Assembly: GCF_003935425.1 (NCBI RefSeq)
Contig: NZ_RHQN01000006.1
Coordinates: 361,278 to 425,277 of the forward strand
Direction: 5' to 3'
From: Pseudomonas sp. v388
GTDB taxonomy: Bacteria; Pseudomonadota; Gammaproteobacteria; Pseudomonadales; Pseudomonadaceae
Length of the DNA: 64,000 nucleotides
Below the pieces are notes generated by a model. The model made no database searches. It saw only the letters and a program-made list of their open reading frames with translations, and was not told where the DNA came from. Position numbers and translations under genes: made by a program. Below, one piece after another: positions 38,011 through 57,954 of the stretch. Positions within the stretch are counted from its first letter, which is position 1. Each line of letters begins with the position of its first letter.

Positions 38011-38550
38011 TCAGTTGCGGAACGGGAATTTGAATGCACGCAGCAGAGCGCGGCCTTCATCATCGTTCTTGGCAGTGGTGGTCAGGGTAATGTCCAGACC
38101 GCGGAGAGCATCGATCTTGTCGTAGTCGATTTCCGGGAAGATGATCTGCTCTTTAACGCCCATGCTGTAGTTACCACGACCATCGAAGGACTTGGCATTC
38201 AGCCCGCGGAAGTCGCGAACCCGAGGCAGGGAGATCGACAGCAGACGATCCAGGAATTCATACATACGATCGCGGCGCAGAGTAACCTTGACGCCGATCG
38301 GCCAACCTTCACGGACTTTAAAGCCAGCGATGGATTTCCGAGCGTAAGTCACGACGACTTTTTGACCGGTGATCTTTTCCAGGTCAGCAACAGCGTGCTC
38401 GATGACTTTCTTGTCGCCGATCGCTTCGCCCAGACCCATGTTCAGGGTGATTTTGGTAACGCGCGGAACTTCCATCACGTTCGCGAGCTTAAGTTCTTCC
38501 TTAAGCTTCGGAGCGATTTCCTTCCGGTAAATCTCTTTTAGTCGTGCCAT
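38011..38550 (-). CDS. rplE: 50S ribosomal protein L5
   Basis: L5 binds 5S rRNA and contacts P-site tRNA. The 179-residue product has [42 protein letters not shown] and [26 protein letters not shown], with [18 protein letters not shown] near the end. It lies 20 bp after rplX. Confidence 0.98.
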   Translation of the reverse strand: MARLKEIYRKEIAPKLKEELKLANVMEVPRVTKITLNMGLGEAIGDKKVIEHAVADLEKITGQKVVVTYARKSIAGFKVREGWPIGVKVTLRRDRMYEFLDRLLSISLPRVRDFRGLNAKSFDGRGNYSMGVKEQIIFPEIDYDKIDALRGLDITLTTTAKNDDEGRALLRAFKFPFRN

Positions 38551-38570
38551 GGTCTTCTACCTAGCAGTGT

Positions 38571-38885
38571 TCAAGCATCAACCGCTTTTTGGGTCGACTT
38601 GAAGACACGAATTTTCTTGCCGTCTTCAACTTTGAAACCAACGCGGTCAGCCTTGTTGGTTGCGCCGTTGAAAATGGCGACGTTGGAAGCGTGCAGTGGC
38701 GCTTCTTTCTCGACGATACCGCCCTGTACGCCCGACATCGGGTTAGGCTTGGTATGACGCTTCACCAGGTTGATCCCACCAACGACCAGACGGTCGTCAG
38801 CGAGAACCTTGAGCACCTTACCGCGCTTACCTTTGTCTTTGCCGGCGATCACGATGATCTCGTCGTCACGACGAATCTTTTGCAT
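38571..38885 (-). CDS. rplX: 50S ribosomal protein L24
   Basis: An assembly initiator protein of 104 residues with the KOW motif [25 protein letters not shown] and [13 protein letters not shown]. It lies 11 bp after rplN. Confidence 0.98.
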   Translation of the reverse strand: MQKIRRDDEIIVIAGKDKGKRGKVLKVLADDRLVVGGINLVKRHTKPNPMSGVQGGIVEKEAPLHASNVAIFNGATNKADRVGFKVEDGKKIRVFKSTQKAVDA

Positions 38886-38896
38886 GTCGGATCTCC

Positions 38897-39265
38897 TTAC
38901 AGAACTTCTGGGGCGAGCGAAACGATCTTCATGAACTTCTCAGTACGAAGTTCACGGGTCACTGGCCCAAAGATACGGGTACCGATCGGCTCTTGCTTGT
39001 TGTTCAACAGAACAGCAGCGTTGCCATCGAAGCGGATGATAGAGCCGTCTGCACGACGAACGCCGTGACGAGTGCGGACTACAACAGCAGTCATCACCTG
39101 GCCTTTCTTCACCTTGCCGCGCGGAATTGCTTCCTTGACGGTCACTTTGATGATGTCACCGATACCAGCGTAACGACGATGGGAGCCACCCAGCACCTTG
39201 ATGCACATAACGCGGCGTGCGCCGCTGTTATCGGCCACATCGAGCATGGATTGAGTCTGAATCAT
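38897..39265 (-). CDS. rplN: 50S ribosomal protein L14
   Basis: L14 forms an intersubunit bridge and binds the silencing factor RsfS. The 122-residue product has [33 protein letters not shown] and [19 protein letters not shown]. It lies 23 bp after rpsQ and is the first gene of the spc group. Confidence 0.98.
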   Translation of the reverse strand: MIQTQSMLDVADNSGARRVMCIKVLGGSHRRYAGIGDIIKVTVKEAIPRGKVKKGQVMTAVVVRTRHGVRRADGSIIRFDGNAAVLLNNKQEPIGTRIFGPVTRELRTEKFMKIVSLAPEVL

Positions 39266-39288
39266 ATAATTTCTCCGACCCTTAGCCC

Positions 39289-39555
39289 TTAGACTTCCAC
39301 AGCGCGTTCGAGGATATCAACCAGCGCCCAAGACTTGGTCTTGGCTACCGGACGAGTTTCACGAATCGTGACCTTGTCGCCGATATGGCACTGGTTGGTT
39401 TCGTCGTGCGCGTGCAGCTTAGTCGAACGCTTAACGTATTTACCGTAGATTGGGTGCTTGACGCGACGCTCAATCAGAACGGTGATGGTCTTGTCCATCT
39501 TGTCGCTGACGACACGGCCAGTCAGCGTACGGACGGTTTTTTCGGCTTCAGCCAT
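39289..39555 (-). CDS. rpsQ: 30S ribosomal protein S17
   Basis: The 88-residue product has [44 protein letters not shown], an OB-fold 16S rRNA binder. It lies 2 bp after rpmC and closes the S10 group; transcription probably continues into rplN because only 23 bp separate them. Confidence 0.98.
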   Translation of the reverse strand: MAEAEKTVRTLTGRVVSDKMDKTITVLIERRVKHPIYGKYVKRSTKLHAHDETNQCHIGDKVTIRETRPVAKTKSWALVDILERAVEV

Positions 39556-39557
39556 GA

Positions 39558-39749
39558 TTACTTACCTGCCTGCTGGTTGAGCACAGTCTTCACGCGAGCG
39601 ATGTCACGCTTAACTTGCGAGAGCAGGTGAGACTGCCCCAACTGGCCAGTTGCTTTCTGCATACGCAGATTGAACTGGTCGCGCAGCAGGCCGAGCAGTT
39701 GCTCGTTCAGCTGCTGTGCTGATTTTTCACGAAGTTCATTCGCTTTCAT
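39558..39749 (-). CDS. rpmC: 50S ribosomal protein L29
   Basis: The 63-residue helical protein ([37 protein letters not shown]...) lies at the tunnel exit. The ATG at 39747-39749 shares one base with the rplP TGA, so translation is coupled. An in-frame GTG one codon upstream is possible but gives no better site. Confidence 0.97.
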
Positions 39750-40162
39750 CACATCACCGTCCGCTTAACAAAGGAGGTGGCGAGCGGCAGCTTTGCAGCA
39801 GCCAGGGCGAAAGCCTCACGCGCCAGCTCTTCAGAAACACCCTCGATTTCATACAGGACTTTGCCTGGCTGAATCTGGGCAACCCAGTACTCGACGTTAC
39901 CCTTACCTTTACCCATACGAACTTCGAGGGGCTTTTTGGTAACAGGCTTGTCCGGGAATACACGGATCCAGATCTTGCCGCCACGTTTTACGTGACGGGT
40001 CAGAGCACGACGCGCTGACTCGATCTGACGAGCGGTGAGACGACCACGAGCAACAGACTTCAGCGCATACTCGCCGAAGCTGACTTTGCTACCGCGCAGT
40101 GCCAGACCACGGTTGTGGCCGGTCATCTGCTTGCGGAACTTCGTACGCTTTGGTTGCAACAT
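39749..40162 (-). CDS. rplP: 50S ribosomal protein L16
   Basis: L16 helps position the acceptor end of A-site tRNA. The 137-residue product has [54 protein letters not shown]-like [28 protein letters not shown]. It lies 12 bp after rpsC and overlaps rpmC by one base. Confidence 0.98.
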
Positions 40163-40174
40163 TTGGCGTACCCC

Positions 40175-40861
40175 TTACTTAGCAGCTTTTTTACGAGGCG
40201 CTGGTGCTTGTGGTTTCAGTTCTTCTTGGCGACCACCAATTACTTCGCCTTTGAAGATCCAAACCTTTACACCGATCACACCGTAAGTGGTGTGAGCTTC
40301 GTAGTTGGCATAGTCGATGTCGGCACGCAGGGTGTGCAGTGGCACACGACCTTCGCGATACCATTCAGTACGTGCGATTTCAGCACCGCCGAGACGACCG
40401 CTCACTTGGATTTTGATGCCTTTGGCACCAATGCGCATGGCGTTCTGTACAGCGCGCTTCATAGCGCGACGGAACATTACGCGACGCTCCAGCTGCTGAG
40501 CTACGCTCTGCGCAACCAGCATACCGTCGAGCTCCGGCTTACGGATCTCTTCGATATTGATGTGCACAGGCACACCCATTTGCTTGGTCAGGTCCTGACG
40601 CAGCTTCTCAACATCTTCACCTTTCTTGCCGATCACGATGCCGGGACGAGCGGTGTGGATGGTGATACGTGCAGTCTGAGCCGGACGATGGATATCGATA
40701 CGGCTTACGGACGCGCTTTTTAGTTTGTCTTGGAGATACTCACGCACCTTCAGATCAGCGAACAAATAGTCCGCATAAGTCCGACCGTCTGCGTACCAGA
40801 CGGAGGTGTGCTCCTTGACGATTCCCAGGCGAATGCCAATGGGATGTACTTTCTGACCCAT
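40175..40861 (-). CDS. rpsC: 30S ribosomal protein S3
   Basis: S3 forms part of the mRNA entry helicase. From ATG 40859-40861 the product has 228 residues: [33 protein letters not shown], the KH domain [24 protein letters not shown], and a basic tail [13 protein letters not shown]. The upstream 28 codons of open frame overlap rplV and are not family-like. It lies 13 bp after rplV. Confidence 0.98.
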
Positions 40862-40874
40862 CTCTTCGACTCCG

Positions 40875-41207
40875 TTACTTGTCAGCAACCTTGACAGTGA
40901 TATGGCAAGACCGCTTGACGATGCGATCAGCACGGCCTTTAGCACGTGGCATGATGCGCTTCAGCGAACGCCCTTCGTTGACGAAAACGGTGGAGACCTT
41001 CAGGTCATCAACGTCTGCGCCTTCGTTATGCTCGGCGTTGGCTACAGCCGACTCCAGCACTTTCTTCAGGATCTCGGCGGCTTTCTTACTGCTGAAAGCC
41101 AACAGGTTGAGCGCTTCGCCCACCTTCTTCCCGCGGATCTGGTCGGCGACCAAGCGGGCTTTCTGGGCGGAGATTCGAGCGCCCGACAACTTAGCGGCTA
41201 CTTCCAT
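40875..41207 (-). CDS. rplV: 50S ribosomal protein L22
   Basis: L22 lines the exit tunnel. The 110-residue product has [52 protein letters not shown] and the beta-hairpin region [20 protein letters not shown] that reaches the macrolide site. No insertion or deletion is seen in that hairpin. It lies 13 bp after rpsS. Confidence 0.98.
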
Positions 41208-41220
41208 CGTTCCTTACCCC

Positions 41221-41496
41221 TTAACGCTTGGCTTTCTTGTCTGCCACGTGCCCACGATATGTGCGGGTACCGGCAAACTCGCCCAGTTTATGGCCGACCA
41301 TGTCTTCGCTCACGAGAACGGGAACATGCTGACGACCGTTATGCACTGCAATGGTCAAACCGACCATTTGTGGCAGGATCATCGAACGACGCGACCAGGT
41401 TTTAACTGGTTTGCGATCGTTCTTTTCCGCCGCCACTTCGATCTTCTTCAGTAGGTGAAGATCAATAAAAGGACCTTTTTTCAGAGAACGTGGCAC
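41221..41496 (-). CDS. rpsS: 30S ribosomal protein S19
   Basis: The 91-residue product has [19 protein letters not shown] and [48 protein letters not shown]. It lies in the small-subunit head near S13. It is 16 bp after rplB. Confidence 0.98.
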   Translation of the reverse strand: MPRSLKKGPFIDLHLLKKIEVAAEKNDRKPVKTWSRRSMILPQMVGLTIAVHNGRQHVPVLVSEDMVGHKLGEFAGTRTYRGHVADKKAKR

Positions 41497-41512
41497 TGTC
41501 GTATCCCTCTAT

Positions 41513-42337
41513 TTACTTGCGACGACGGACGATCATTTTGTCGGTACGCTTATTACCACGAGTCTTCGCGCCCTTAGTCGGGAAGCCCCACGGCGATACC
41601 GGATGACGACCACCAGAGGTACGACCTTCACCACCACCATGCGGGTGGTCAACCGGGTTCATGGCAACACCACGAACGGTTGGGCGAACGCCACGCCAGC
41701 GTTTGGCACCAGCTTTACCCAGGGAACGCAGGCTGTGCTCGGAGTTCGAGACTTCGCCCAGCGTTGCACGGCATTCAGCCAGTACTTTACGCATTTCACC
41801 GGAGCGCAGACGCAGAGTAACGTACACGCCTTCACGAGCGATCAGCTGTGCGGATGCACCAGCGGAACGAGCGATCTGTGCGCCTTTACCTGGCTTCAGT
41901 TCGATGCCGTGTACGGTGCTACCAACTGGAATGTTGCGCAGTTGCAGAGCGTTGCCCGGCTTGATCGGTGCCAGAGCACCTGCGATCAGCTGGTCGCCAG
42001 CACTAACACCCTTAGGGGCGATGATGTAGCGACGCTCGCCATCTGCGTACAGCAGCAGAGCGATGTGAGCAGTACGGTTTGGATCGTATTCGATACGCTC
42101 GACGGTGGCAGCGATGCCATCCTTGTCGTTGCGACGGAAGTCGACCAGACGGTAATGCTGCTTATGACCACCACCAATGTGACGCGTAGTGATACGGCCA
42201 TTGTTGTTACGACCACCAGACTTCGATTTTTTCTCGAGCAGCGGTGCGTGAGGAGCGCCTTTATGCAGCTCCTGGTTGACCACCTTGACCACAAAACGGC
42301 GGCCAGGGGAAGTCGGTTTGCATTTAACGATTGCCAT
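41513..42337 (-). CDS. rplB: 50S ribosomal protein L2
   Basis: L2 is essential for the peptidyl-transferase centre and subunit joining. The 274-residue product has [21 protein letters not shown], the RNA-binding [28 protein letters not shown] and the conserved C-terminal [31 protein letters not shown] with the critical His. It lies 14 bp after rplW. Confidence 0.98.
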
Positions 42338-42351
42338 GATGCACCCCTTCC

Positions 42352-42651
42352 TTACTCAGCACTGCTGCTGAAATCGAGATCTTGGCCTGGCTGAAGGGAG
42401 ATAACTGCCTTCTTCCAGTCATTACGCTTGCCCAGACCGCGAGCAGTGCGCTTGCTCTTACCCAGAACATTCAGGGTAGTAACACGCTCTACTTTCACGC
42501 TGAACAGGCTTTCGACGGCCTTCTTGATTTCCAGCTTGGTTGCGTCAGTTGCAACCTTGAAAACGAACTGGCCTTTCTTGTCAGCCAGAACCGTGGCCTT
42601 CTCGGAAACGTGCGGGCCAAGTAGAACTTTAAATACGCGTTCCTGGTTCAT
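42352..42651 (-). CDS. rplW: 50S ribosomal protein L23
   Basis: L23 at the tunnel exit docks SRP and trigger factor. The 99-residue product has [60 protein letters not shown]. Its start overlaps the rplD stop by 4 bases. Confidence 0.98.
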
Positions 42652-43250
42652 CCCAGCAGCTCCTCGAATTTCTTCACGGCCGACACAGTGATCAACACTT
42701 TGTCGTATGCGATCAGACTAACTGGATCGGAACCCTGTACGTCACGAACATCAACGTGCGGCAGGTTACGAGCAGCCAGGTACAGATTCTGGTCAACAGC
42801 GTCAGACACGATCAGGACGTCAGTCAGGCCCATGCCATTCAGCTTGTTCAGCAAATCTTTGGTTTTCGGTGCTTCAACAGCGAAGTCCTGAACCACAACC
42901 AGACGATCAGTACGAACCAGTTCAGCAAGGATGGAGCGCAGAGCTGCGCGATACATCTTCTTGTTGAGCTTCTGAGTGTGGTCTTGTGGACGTGCTGCGA
43001 AAGTAGTACCACCGCCGCGCCAGATCGGGCTACGGATAGTACCGGCACGAGCGCGGCCAGTACCCTTTTGACGCCATGGGCGCTTACCGCCACCGGAAAC
43101 GTCAGAACGGGTCTTTTGCTGCTTGCTACCCTGACGACCGCCAGCCATGTAGGCCACGACTGCCTGGTGCACCAGCGTCTCGTTGAATTCGCCGCCAAAT
43201 GTCAGTTCGGAAACTTCGATTGCCTGAGCGTCATTTACATTTAATTGCAT
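42648..43250 (-). CDS. rplD: 50S ribosomal protein L4
   Basis: L4 is a tunnel protein and in E. coli the autogenous repressor of the S10 operon. The 200-residue product has the extended loop with [40 protein letters not shown] and the C-terminal [25 protein letters not shown]. It lies 12 bp after rplC and overlaps rplW. Confidence 0.98.
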
Positions 43251-43262
43251 GTCAGCTTCCCC

Positions 43263-43898
43263 TTAACCGCGAGCCTTGGCTGCCGGACGTACAACCAGGT
43301 TGCCGCCAGTAGCGCCAGGAACAGCACCCTTGACCAACAACAGATTGCGTTCAGCGTCCACGCGCACTACTTCCAGGGACTGCACGGTCACGCGCTCAGC
43401 GCCCATATGACCGGACATTTTTTTGCCCTTGAATACACGACCAGGAGTCTGGCACTGGCCGATAGAGCCTGGGACGCGGTGGGAGACGGAGTTACCGTGG
43501 GTGTTATCCTGACCACGGAAATTCCAGCGCTTGATCGTACCCTGGAAGCCTTTACCTTTGGACTGACCGGTTACATCAACCAGTTGACCAGCAGCGAAGA
43601 TTTCAGCGTTGATCTGGTCGCCGGCCTGGTAGTCGCCTTCTTCAAGACGGAATTCCATGACGGCACGACCGGCAGCTACGTTCGCCTTGGCGAAGTGGCC
43701 AGCCTGAGCGGCTGTAACACGCGAAGCGCGACGCTCGCCGACAGTGACTTGCACTGCACGATAGCCATCGGTTTCTTCGGTTTTGAACTGAGTGACGCGA
43801 TTCGGCTCGATCTCAATGACCGTGACCGGAATGGAGACACCTTCTTCGGTGAAAATACGGGTCATACCGCATTTACGACCGACTACACCAATAGTCAT
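43263..43898 (-). CDS. rplC: 50S ribosomal protein L3
   Basis: L3 nucleates 50S assembly. From ATG 43896-43898 the product has 211 residues: [30 protein letters not shown], then [59 protein letters not shown], which includes the Gln methylated by PrmB in other bacteria. The upstream 11 codons are not family-like. It lies 81 bp after rpsJ. Confidence 0.98.
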   Translation of the reverse strand: MTIGVVGRKCGMTRIFTEEGVSIPVTVIEIEPNRVTQFKTEETDGYRAVQVTVGERRASRVTAAQAGHFAKANVAAGRAVMEFRLEEGDYQAGDQINAEIFAAGQLVDVTGQSKGKGFQGTIKRWNFRGQDNTHGNSVSHRVPGSIGQCQTPGRVFKGKKMSGHMGAERVTVQSLEVVRVDAERNLLLVKGAVPGATGGNLVVRPAAKARG

Positions 43899-43979
43899 GT
43901 TGTAAACCTCATGAGTGTACGGGGCTTTCACCCGCTATGGCCGCCCATTTCAGAGCGTTACACGACTAAGACCCAAGTC

Positions 43980-44291
43980 TTAGCCGAGGCTGATCTGTAC
44001 TTCCACACCGGCCGCAAGATCAAGCTTCATAAGAGCATCAACGGTTTTATCCGTTGGCTGGACGATGTCCAGTACACGCTTATGAGTACGGATCTCGTAC
44101 TGGTCGCGCGCGTCTTTGTTGACGTGCGGAGAAACCAGAACGGTGAACCGCTCTTTACGGGTCGGCAGTGGAATCGGACCACGCACCTGTGCCCCAGTAC
44201 GCTTCGCGGTTTCCACGATTTCCTGGGTTGATTGGTCGATCAGGCGATGGTCAAAAGCCTTCAACCTGATACGGATTTGCTGATTTTGCAT
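43980..44291 (-). CDS. rpsJ: 30S ribosomal protein S10 (NusE)
   Basis: S10 is a small-subunit head protein and, with NusB, the transcription antitermination factor NusE. The 103-residue product has [68 protein letters not shown]. It is the first gene of the S10 operon with a strong promoter 64-92 bp upstream, and it follows the tuf terminator. Confidence 0.98.
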
Positions 44292-44354
44292 TGGATTTCA
44301 GACTCCAGATTGCTGTTCCCACCGAGCGCAATACGCCCGTTAAAAGGAGGCGCA

Positions 44355-44383
44355 ATTCTATAGACGACCTAACAGAGTGTCAA
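44355..44383 (-). promoter_or_regulatory. promoter of the S10 operon
   Basis: On the minus strand TTGACA (44378-44383, perfect) and TAGAAT (44355-44360, 5 of 6) stand 17 bases apart, 64-92 bases before the rpsJ ATG and just after the tuf terminator. Confidence 0.85.
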
Positions 44384-44390
44384 CCCAATA

Positions 44391-44418
44391 AAAAAGCCCC
44401 CGCAAGCGGAGGCTTTTT
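44391..44418 (-). terminator. terminator of the str operon (after tuf)
   Basis: AAAAAGCCCCCG (44391-44402) pairs with CGGAGGCTTTTT (44407-44418) with one mismatch over CAAG. On the minus strand TTTTTATTGG follows the stem. It lies 14 bases after the tuf stop and directly before the S10 promoter. Confidence 0.9.
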
Positions 44419-44431
44419 CTTGAATCAACGC

Positions 44432-45625
44432 TTAAGCGATGATTTTGGCTACGACGCCAGCGCCGACGGTACGACCGCCTTCACGGATAGCGAAACGCAG
44501 ACCGTCTTCCATTGCGATTGGCTTGATCAGGGTAACGGCAACTTTGACGTTATCACCTGGCATAACCATCTCAACGCCTTCCGGCAGTTCGCAGCTACCA
44601 GTTACGTCGGTAGTACGGAAGTAGAACTGTGGACGGTAGCCTTTGAAGAACGGAGTGTGACGACCGCCTTCTTCTTTGCTCAGAACGTAGATTTCAGCTT
44701 CGAACTGAGTGTGCGGCTTGACGGTGCCTGGCTTGACCAGAACCTGGCCACGCTCAACGTCGTCACGCTTGGTGCCACGCAGCAGAACGCCGCAGTTCTC
44801 ACCAGCACGGCCTTCGTCCAGCAGCTTGCGGAACATCTCGACGCCAGTGCAAGTAGTCTTGGTAGTGTCACGCAGACCTACGATTTCTACTTCTTCCTGG
44901 ATCTTGATGATGCCACGCTCAACACGACCAGTTACAACAGTACCGCGACCGGAGATCGAGAATACGTCTTCGATTGGCATCAGGAACGGCTTGTCGATAG
45001 CACGGACTGGCTCTGGGATGTAGGTATCCAGAGTCTCAACCAGCTTCTTGACAGCAGTGGTGCCCATCTCGTTGTCGTCTTGGCCGTTCAGAGCCATCAG
45101 AGCGGAACCGATGATGATCGGAGTGTCGTCGCCTGGGAAGTCGTAAGTGCTCAGCAGGTCACGAACTTCCATCTCGACCAGTTCCAGCAGCTCAGCGTCG
45201 TCAACCATGTCAGCCTTGTTCAGGAAGACAACGATGTACGGAACGCCAACCTGGCGGGACAGCAGGATGTGCTCACGAGTCTGTGGCATCGGACCATCAG
45301 CGGCCGAGCAAACCAGGATCGCGCCGTCCATCTGGGCAGCACCGGTGATCATGTTTTTTACGTAGTCGGCGTGACCTGGGCAGTCAACGTGCGCGTAGTG
45401 ACGCACGGCCGAATCGTATTCAACGTGAGCGGTGTTGATGGTGATACCACGAGCTTTCTCTTCCGGGGCGCTATCGATCTTGTCGAAGTCAACCTTTGCG
45501 GAACCGAAAACTTCGGAGCAAACGCGAGTCAGAGCTGCGGTCAGAGTGGTTTTACCGTGGTCAACGTGACCGATGGTGCCAACGTTGACGTGCGGTTTGT
45601 TACGTTCAAATTTTTCTTTAGCCAC
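44432..45625 (-). CDS. tuf: elongation factor Tu
   Basis: EF-Tu delivers aminoacyl-tRNA to the ribosome. The 397-residue product shows GHVDHGKTT near residue 19, switch [25 protein letters not shown] (G4) and the second and third barrels ending [14 protein letters not shown]. It is the last gene of the str operon, 31 bp after fusA. It is the only tuf in this window; the second copy usually found between tRNA-Thr and tRNA-Trp is absent there. Confidence 0.98.
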   Translation of the reverse strand: MAKEKFERNKPHVNVGTIGHVDHGKTTLTAALTRVCSEVFGSAKVDFDKIDSAPEEKARGITINTAHVEYDSAVRHYAHVDCPGHADYVKNMITGAAQMDGAILVCSAADGPMPQTREHILLSRQVGVPYIVVFLNKADMVDDAELLELVEMEVRDLLSTYDFPGDDTPIIIGSALMALNGQDDNEMGTTAVKKLVETLDTYIPEPVRAIDKPFLMPIEDVFSISGRGTVVTGRVERGIIKIQEEVEIVGLRDTTKTTCTGVEMFRKLLDEGRAGENCGVLLRGTKRDDVERGQVLVKPGTVKPHTQFEAEIYVLSKEEGGRHTPFFKGYRPQFYFRTTDVTGSCELPEGVEMVMPGDNVKVAVTLIKPIAMEDGLRFAIREGGRTVGAGVVAKIIA

Positions 45626-45656
45626 GACAGTGAACTCCTAGCCTAAAGGGGCTGAA

Positions 45657-47759
45657 TCAGCCTTGTTTTTTAACGATAGCTTCGACGACATTCGACGGAG
45701 CTTCGGAGTATTTGGAGAATTCCATAGAGTAGCTCGCGCGACCCTGGGACATGGAACGGACGTCGGTCGCATAACCGAACATCTCACCCAACGGAACCTC
45801 GGCGCGGATTACCTTGCCGGAAACCGTATCTTCCATACCCTGGATCAGACCACGACGACGGTTCAGGTCACCCATCACGTCACCCATGTAGTCCTCAGGT
45901 GTAACAACTTCAACCTTCATGATCGGCTCAAGAACAACACCGCCGCCTTTGGAAGCGAGTTGCTTGGTCGCCATGGAGGCTGCCACCTTGAACGCCATCT
46001 CGTTGGAGTCGACGTCGTGGTAAGAACCATCGAAAACGGTAGCCTTCAGGCCGATCAGCGGATAGCCGGCAACAACACCGTTCTTCATCTGCTCTTCGAT
46101 ACCCTTCTGGATAGCAGGGATGTATTCCTTAGGAACAACACCACCTACCACTTCGTTCACGAATTGCAGACCTTCCTGACCTTCGTCAGCAGGAGCAAAG
46201 CGAATCCAGCAATGGCCGAACTGACCACGACCGCCGGACTGACGAACGAACTTGCCTTCGATCTCACAAGCCTTCGTGATCTTCTCACGGTAGGAAACTT
46301 GTGGTTTGCCGATGTTGGCTTCGACGTTGAACTCACGGCGCATCCGGTCAACCAGGATGTCCAGGTGCAACTCGCCCATGCCAGAGATGATCGTCTGACC
46401 AGTCTCTTCATCAGTCTTGACGCGGAAAGAAGGGTCTTCCTGAGCGAGCTTGCCCAGAGCGATACCCATTTTTTCCTGGTCATCCTTGGTCTTCGGCTCA
46501 ACCGCAACCGAAATTACCGGCTCCGGGAAGTCCATCCGAACCAGGATGATTGGCTTGTCAGCGGAGCAGAGGGTATCACCAGTGGTGACGTCCTTCATGC
46601 CGATCAAGGCCGCGATGTCGCCAGCGCGTACTTCCTTGATTTCTTCGCGAGTGTTTGCGTGCATTTGCACCATACGACCCACGCGCTCTTTCTTGCCCTT
46701 TACCGAGTTGATCACGCCGTCGCCGGAGCTCAGAACACCCGAGTAAACGCGAGCAAACGTCAGCGTACCAACAAACGGGTCGGTAGCGATCTTGAACGCC
46801 AGGGCCGAGAACGGCTCGCTGTCGTCTGCATGACGCTCCATTTCAACAGTCTCGTCATCCGGGTCGGAACCCTTGATGGCAGGAATGTCGACCGGCGCAG
46901 GCAGGTAGTCGATGACGGCGTCGAGAACCAGGGGAACACCCTTGTTCTTGAACGAAGAACCGCAAACAGCAAGAACGATCTCACCAGCGATTGTACGCTG
47001 ACGCAGAGCAGCCTTGATTTCCTCGGTGGTGAGTTCTTCACCTTCGAGGTACTTGTTCATCAGCTCTTCGCTGGCTTCAGCAGCAGCTTCAACCATGTTG
47101 CTGCGCCATTCATCAGCCAGGTCCTGCAGTTCAGCAGGAATTGGCTCACGACGAGCAGCCATACCCTTGTCGGCGTCGTCCCAGTAGACCGCTTCCATGC
47201 TGATCAGATCGATCTGACCCTGGAAATTGTCTTCTGCACCGATAGCCAACTGGATCGGCACCGGAGTGTGACCCAGGCGCTGCTTGATCTGACCGATCAC
47301 GCGCAGGAAGTTGGCACCAGCACGGTCCATCTTGTTTACGTAAACAAGACGTGGAACACCGTACTTGTTGGCCTGACGCCATACGGTTTCCGACTGAGGC
47401 TCAACACCCGAGGTGCCGCAGAACACAACGACAGCGCCGTCGAGTACACGCAGCGAACGCTCAACTTCAATGGTGAAGTCAACGTGGCCGGGGGTATCGA
47501 TGATGTTGAAGCGATGCTTGTCGAACTGCTTGTTGGAACCGGCCCAGAACGCAGTGGTGGCAGCGGAGGTGATAGTGATACCACGCTCCTGCTCCTGCAC
47601 CATCCAGTCCATGGTCGCGGCACCGTCGTGCACTTCGCCCATCTTGTGATTTACGCCGGTGTAAAAAAGGACGCGCTCAGTGGTGGTGGTTTTACCAGCA
47701 TCCACGTGGGCAACGATACCGATGTTACGGTAGCGGTTAATCGGAGTAGTACGAGCCAT
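45657..47759 (-). CDS. fusA: elongation factor G
   Basis: EF-G drives tRNA and mRNA translocation. The 700-residue product has [22 protein letters not shown] (G1), DTPGHVDFT (G3), [14 protein letters not shown] (G4), and the domain IV region [41 protein letters not shown] that enters the decoding site. It lies 30 bp after rpsG. Confidence 0.98.
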   Translation of the reverse strand: MARTTPINRYRNIGIVAHVDAGKTTTTERVLFYTGVNHKMGEVHDGAATMDWMVQEQERGITITSAATTAFWAGSNKQFDKHRFNIIDTPGHVDFTIEVERSLRVLDGAVVVFCGTSGVEPQSETVWRQANKYGVPRLVYVNKMDRAGANFLRVIGQIKQRLGHTPVPIQLAIGAEDNFQGQIDLISMEAVYWDDADKGMAARREPIPAELQDLADEWRSNMVEAAAEASEELMNKYLEGEELTTEEIKAALRQRTIAGEIVLAVCGSSFKNKGVPLVLDAVIDYLPAPVDIPAIKGSDPDDETVEMERHADDSEPFSALAFKIATDPFVGTLTFARVYSGVLSSGDGVINSVKGKKERVGRMVQMHANTREEIKEVRAGDIAALIGMKDVTTGDTLCSADKPIILVRMDFPEPVISVAVEPKTKDDQEKMGIALGKLAQEDPSFRVKTDEETGQTIISGMGELHLDILVDRMRREFNVEANIGKPQVSYREKITKACEIEGKFVRQSGGRGQFGHCWIRFAPADEGQEGLQFVNEVVGGVVPKEYIPAIQKGIEEQMKNGVVAGYPLIGLKATVFDGSYHDVDSNEMAFKVAASMATKQLASKGGGVVLEPIMKVEVVTPEDYMGDVMGDLNRRRGLIQGMEDTVSGKVIRAEVPLGEMFGYATDVRSMSQGRASYSMEFSKYSEAPSNVVEAIVKKQG

Positions 47760-47789
47760 AAAGCCCTCGCAAAATTAGTGACGCTGAAA

Positions 47790-48281
<492 letters not shown>

Positions 48282-48382
48282 TCAGGTTAGCTCGGGACCA
48301 CCACCCGATAACGGATGCGCCCGACCTTACTCTTATCGACTCAGAAAAATAGAAATCTGCAATTTTAAACAGAAGCCAAAGA

Positions 48383-48754
48383 CTACTTAGGCTTCTTGGT
48401 ACCGTATTTCGAGCGACCCTGGTTACGGCCTTTAACGCCGGAAGTATCCAGAGAACCACGAACGGTGTGATAACGAACACCTGGCAAGTCTTTTACACGA
48501 CCGCCGCGGATCAGTACCACGCTGTGCTCTTGCAGGTTGTGACCTTCACCACCGATGTACGAGGAAACCTCGAAACCGTTGGTCAGGCGCACACGGCATA
48601 CTTTACGCAGTGCCGAGTTAGGTTTTTTCGGCGTGGTGGTATACACACGAGTGCACACACCGCGACGTTGCGGGCAGTTCTGCAGCGCAGGCACGTCGGA
48701 TTTCTCGACGATACGCTTACGCGGCTGACGTACCAGCTGGTTGATAGTTGCCAT
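48383..48754 (-). CDS. rpsL: 30S ribosomal protein S12
   Basis: S12 monitors decoding. The 123-residue product has Lys43 in [18 protein letters not shown] and Lys88 in [20 protein letters not shown], the wild-type residues at both main streptomycin-resistance sites. It is the first gene of the str operon, with a promoter about 90-120 bp upstream. Confidence 0.98.
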   Translation of the reverse strand: MATINQLVRQPRKRIVEKSDVPALQNCPQRRGVCTRVYTTTPKKPNSALRKVCRVRLTNGFEVSSYIGGEGHNLQEHSVVLIRGGRVKDLPGVRYHTVRGSLDTSGVKGRNQGRSKYGTKKPK

Positions 48755-48844
48755 CTACTAGCTCCACTGTTGTCTTGCGACGCTATTGTCTTACAAGAAA
48801 AGCAAATGACAGGGCGTTAGCCCCGCCAAATTTAGGGGTACAAG

Positions 48845-48873
48845 AGTCTAAAGAGGATCCTGCCCCCAGTCAA
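48845..48873 (-). promoter_or_regulatory. promoter of the str operon
   Basis: On the minus strand TTGACT (48868-48873) and TAGACT (48845-48850) stand 17 bases apart, 91-119 bases before rpsL and immediately after the rpoC terminator T-run. Confidence 0.65.
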
Positions 48874-48878
48874 GACAA

Positions 48879-48947
48879 AGCCCCGGCCTCCCCGCACCGC
48901 GATCGACGACATGCTGTCGTCAATCGTGGTAGGAAAAAGCCGAGGCT
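48879..48947 (-). terminator. nested-hairpin terminator after rpoC
   Basis: An inner stem GATCGACGACA (48901-48911) with TGTCGTCAATC (48915-48925) sits inside an outer pairing AGCCCCGGC (48879-48887) with GCCGAGGCT (48939-48947). On the minus strand the outer arm ends in GGCTTTGTCTTG. It lies between the rpoC stop and the str promoter. Confidence 0.7.
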
Positions 48948-48952
48948 CAGTC

Positions 48953-53152
<4,200 letters not shown>

Positions 53153-53216
53153 GGCTTTTCCTCCTGGCGGAGCAGGGAGCAGGCAATACCGCCCTGCCCC
53201 CGATTCGCGTCACGTG

Positions 53217-57290
<4,074 letters not shown>

Positions 57291-57434
57291 CAGCGTTCCC
57301 CAGCTTGGTCACCTGCTTGTTTGGCTCCCTCCGACGGAAGCAGCCAGAAAATCGTGCAAACCCCATGGTTTGCGCCACCGTATTGGTGGTTCTTGCACGT
57401 TAAAGACGTTGACCGTGCCAATCGTCTATAACGG

Positions 57435-57463
57435 AAAAAGGCCGGTGGCAAAAGCCACCAGCC
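57435..57463 (-). terminator. attenuator-like hairpin between rplL and rpoB
   Basis: GGCCGGTGGC (57440-57449) pairs with GCCACCAGCC (57454-57463) with one G-U over AAAA, followed on the minus strand by TTTTTCC. In E. coli a partial terminator in this place keeps rpoBC below rplJL expression. The 219-bp gap holds no gene. Confidence 0.8.
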
Positions 57464-57509
57464 ATCAGCCTTTCGCTCAACGCTTGGGCTGGACGCTCAA
57501 GGTCGATGC

Positions 57510-57875
57510 TTACTTCAGCTCGACTTTAGCGCCTGCTTCTTCCAGAGTAGCTTTGGCTTTGTCAGCTGCGTCTTTGGCAACAGATTCCAGAACCATGGCT
57601 GGAGCGCCGTCAACGACTGCCTTGGCTTCTTTCAGGCCCAGACCGGTCAGTTCACGTACTGCCTTGATCACGTTAACTTTCTTCTCGCCAGCTTCCAGCA
57701 GCATGACGTTGAATTCAGTTTGTTCTTCAACAACAGCAGCGGCAGCAGCTGGACCAGCCGAAGCGGCAGCAGCAGTAACGCCGAACTTCTCTTCGAAAGC
57801 CTTGATCAGTTCTACAACCTGCAGAACGGACATTTCAGCTACGGCGTTAAGGATATCGTCTTGAGAGATGGACAT
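57510..57875 (-). CDS. rplL: 50S ribosomal protein L7/L12
   Basis: The stalk protein that recruits translation GTPases. The 121-residue product has the dimerising N-terminus ([32 protein letters not shown]), an Ala-rich hinge (about 34-52) and the C-terminal domain [39 protein letters not shown]. It lies 79 bp after rplJ. Confidence 0.98.
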   Translation of the reverse strand: MSISQDDILNAVAEMSVLQVVELIKAFEEKFGVTAAAASAGPAAAAAVVEEQTEFNVMLLEAGEKKVNVIKAVRELTGLGLKEAKAVVDGAPAMVLESVAKDAADKAKATLEEAGAKVELK

Positions 57876-57954
57876 GACTCAATTTCCTGAATTGGGGGAC
57901 GGCCTACGCGACCATCAAAATAAACAAAAATGCGCGAAAAGAGATGCCTCAGCC

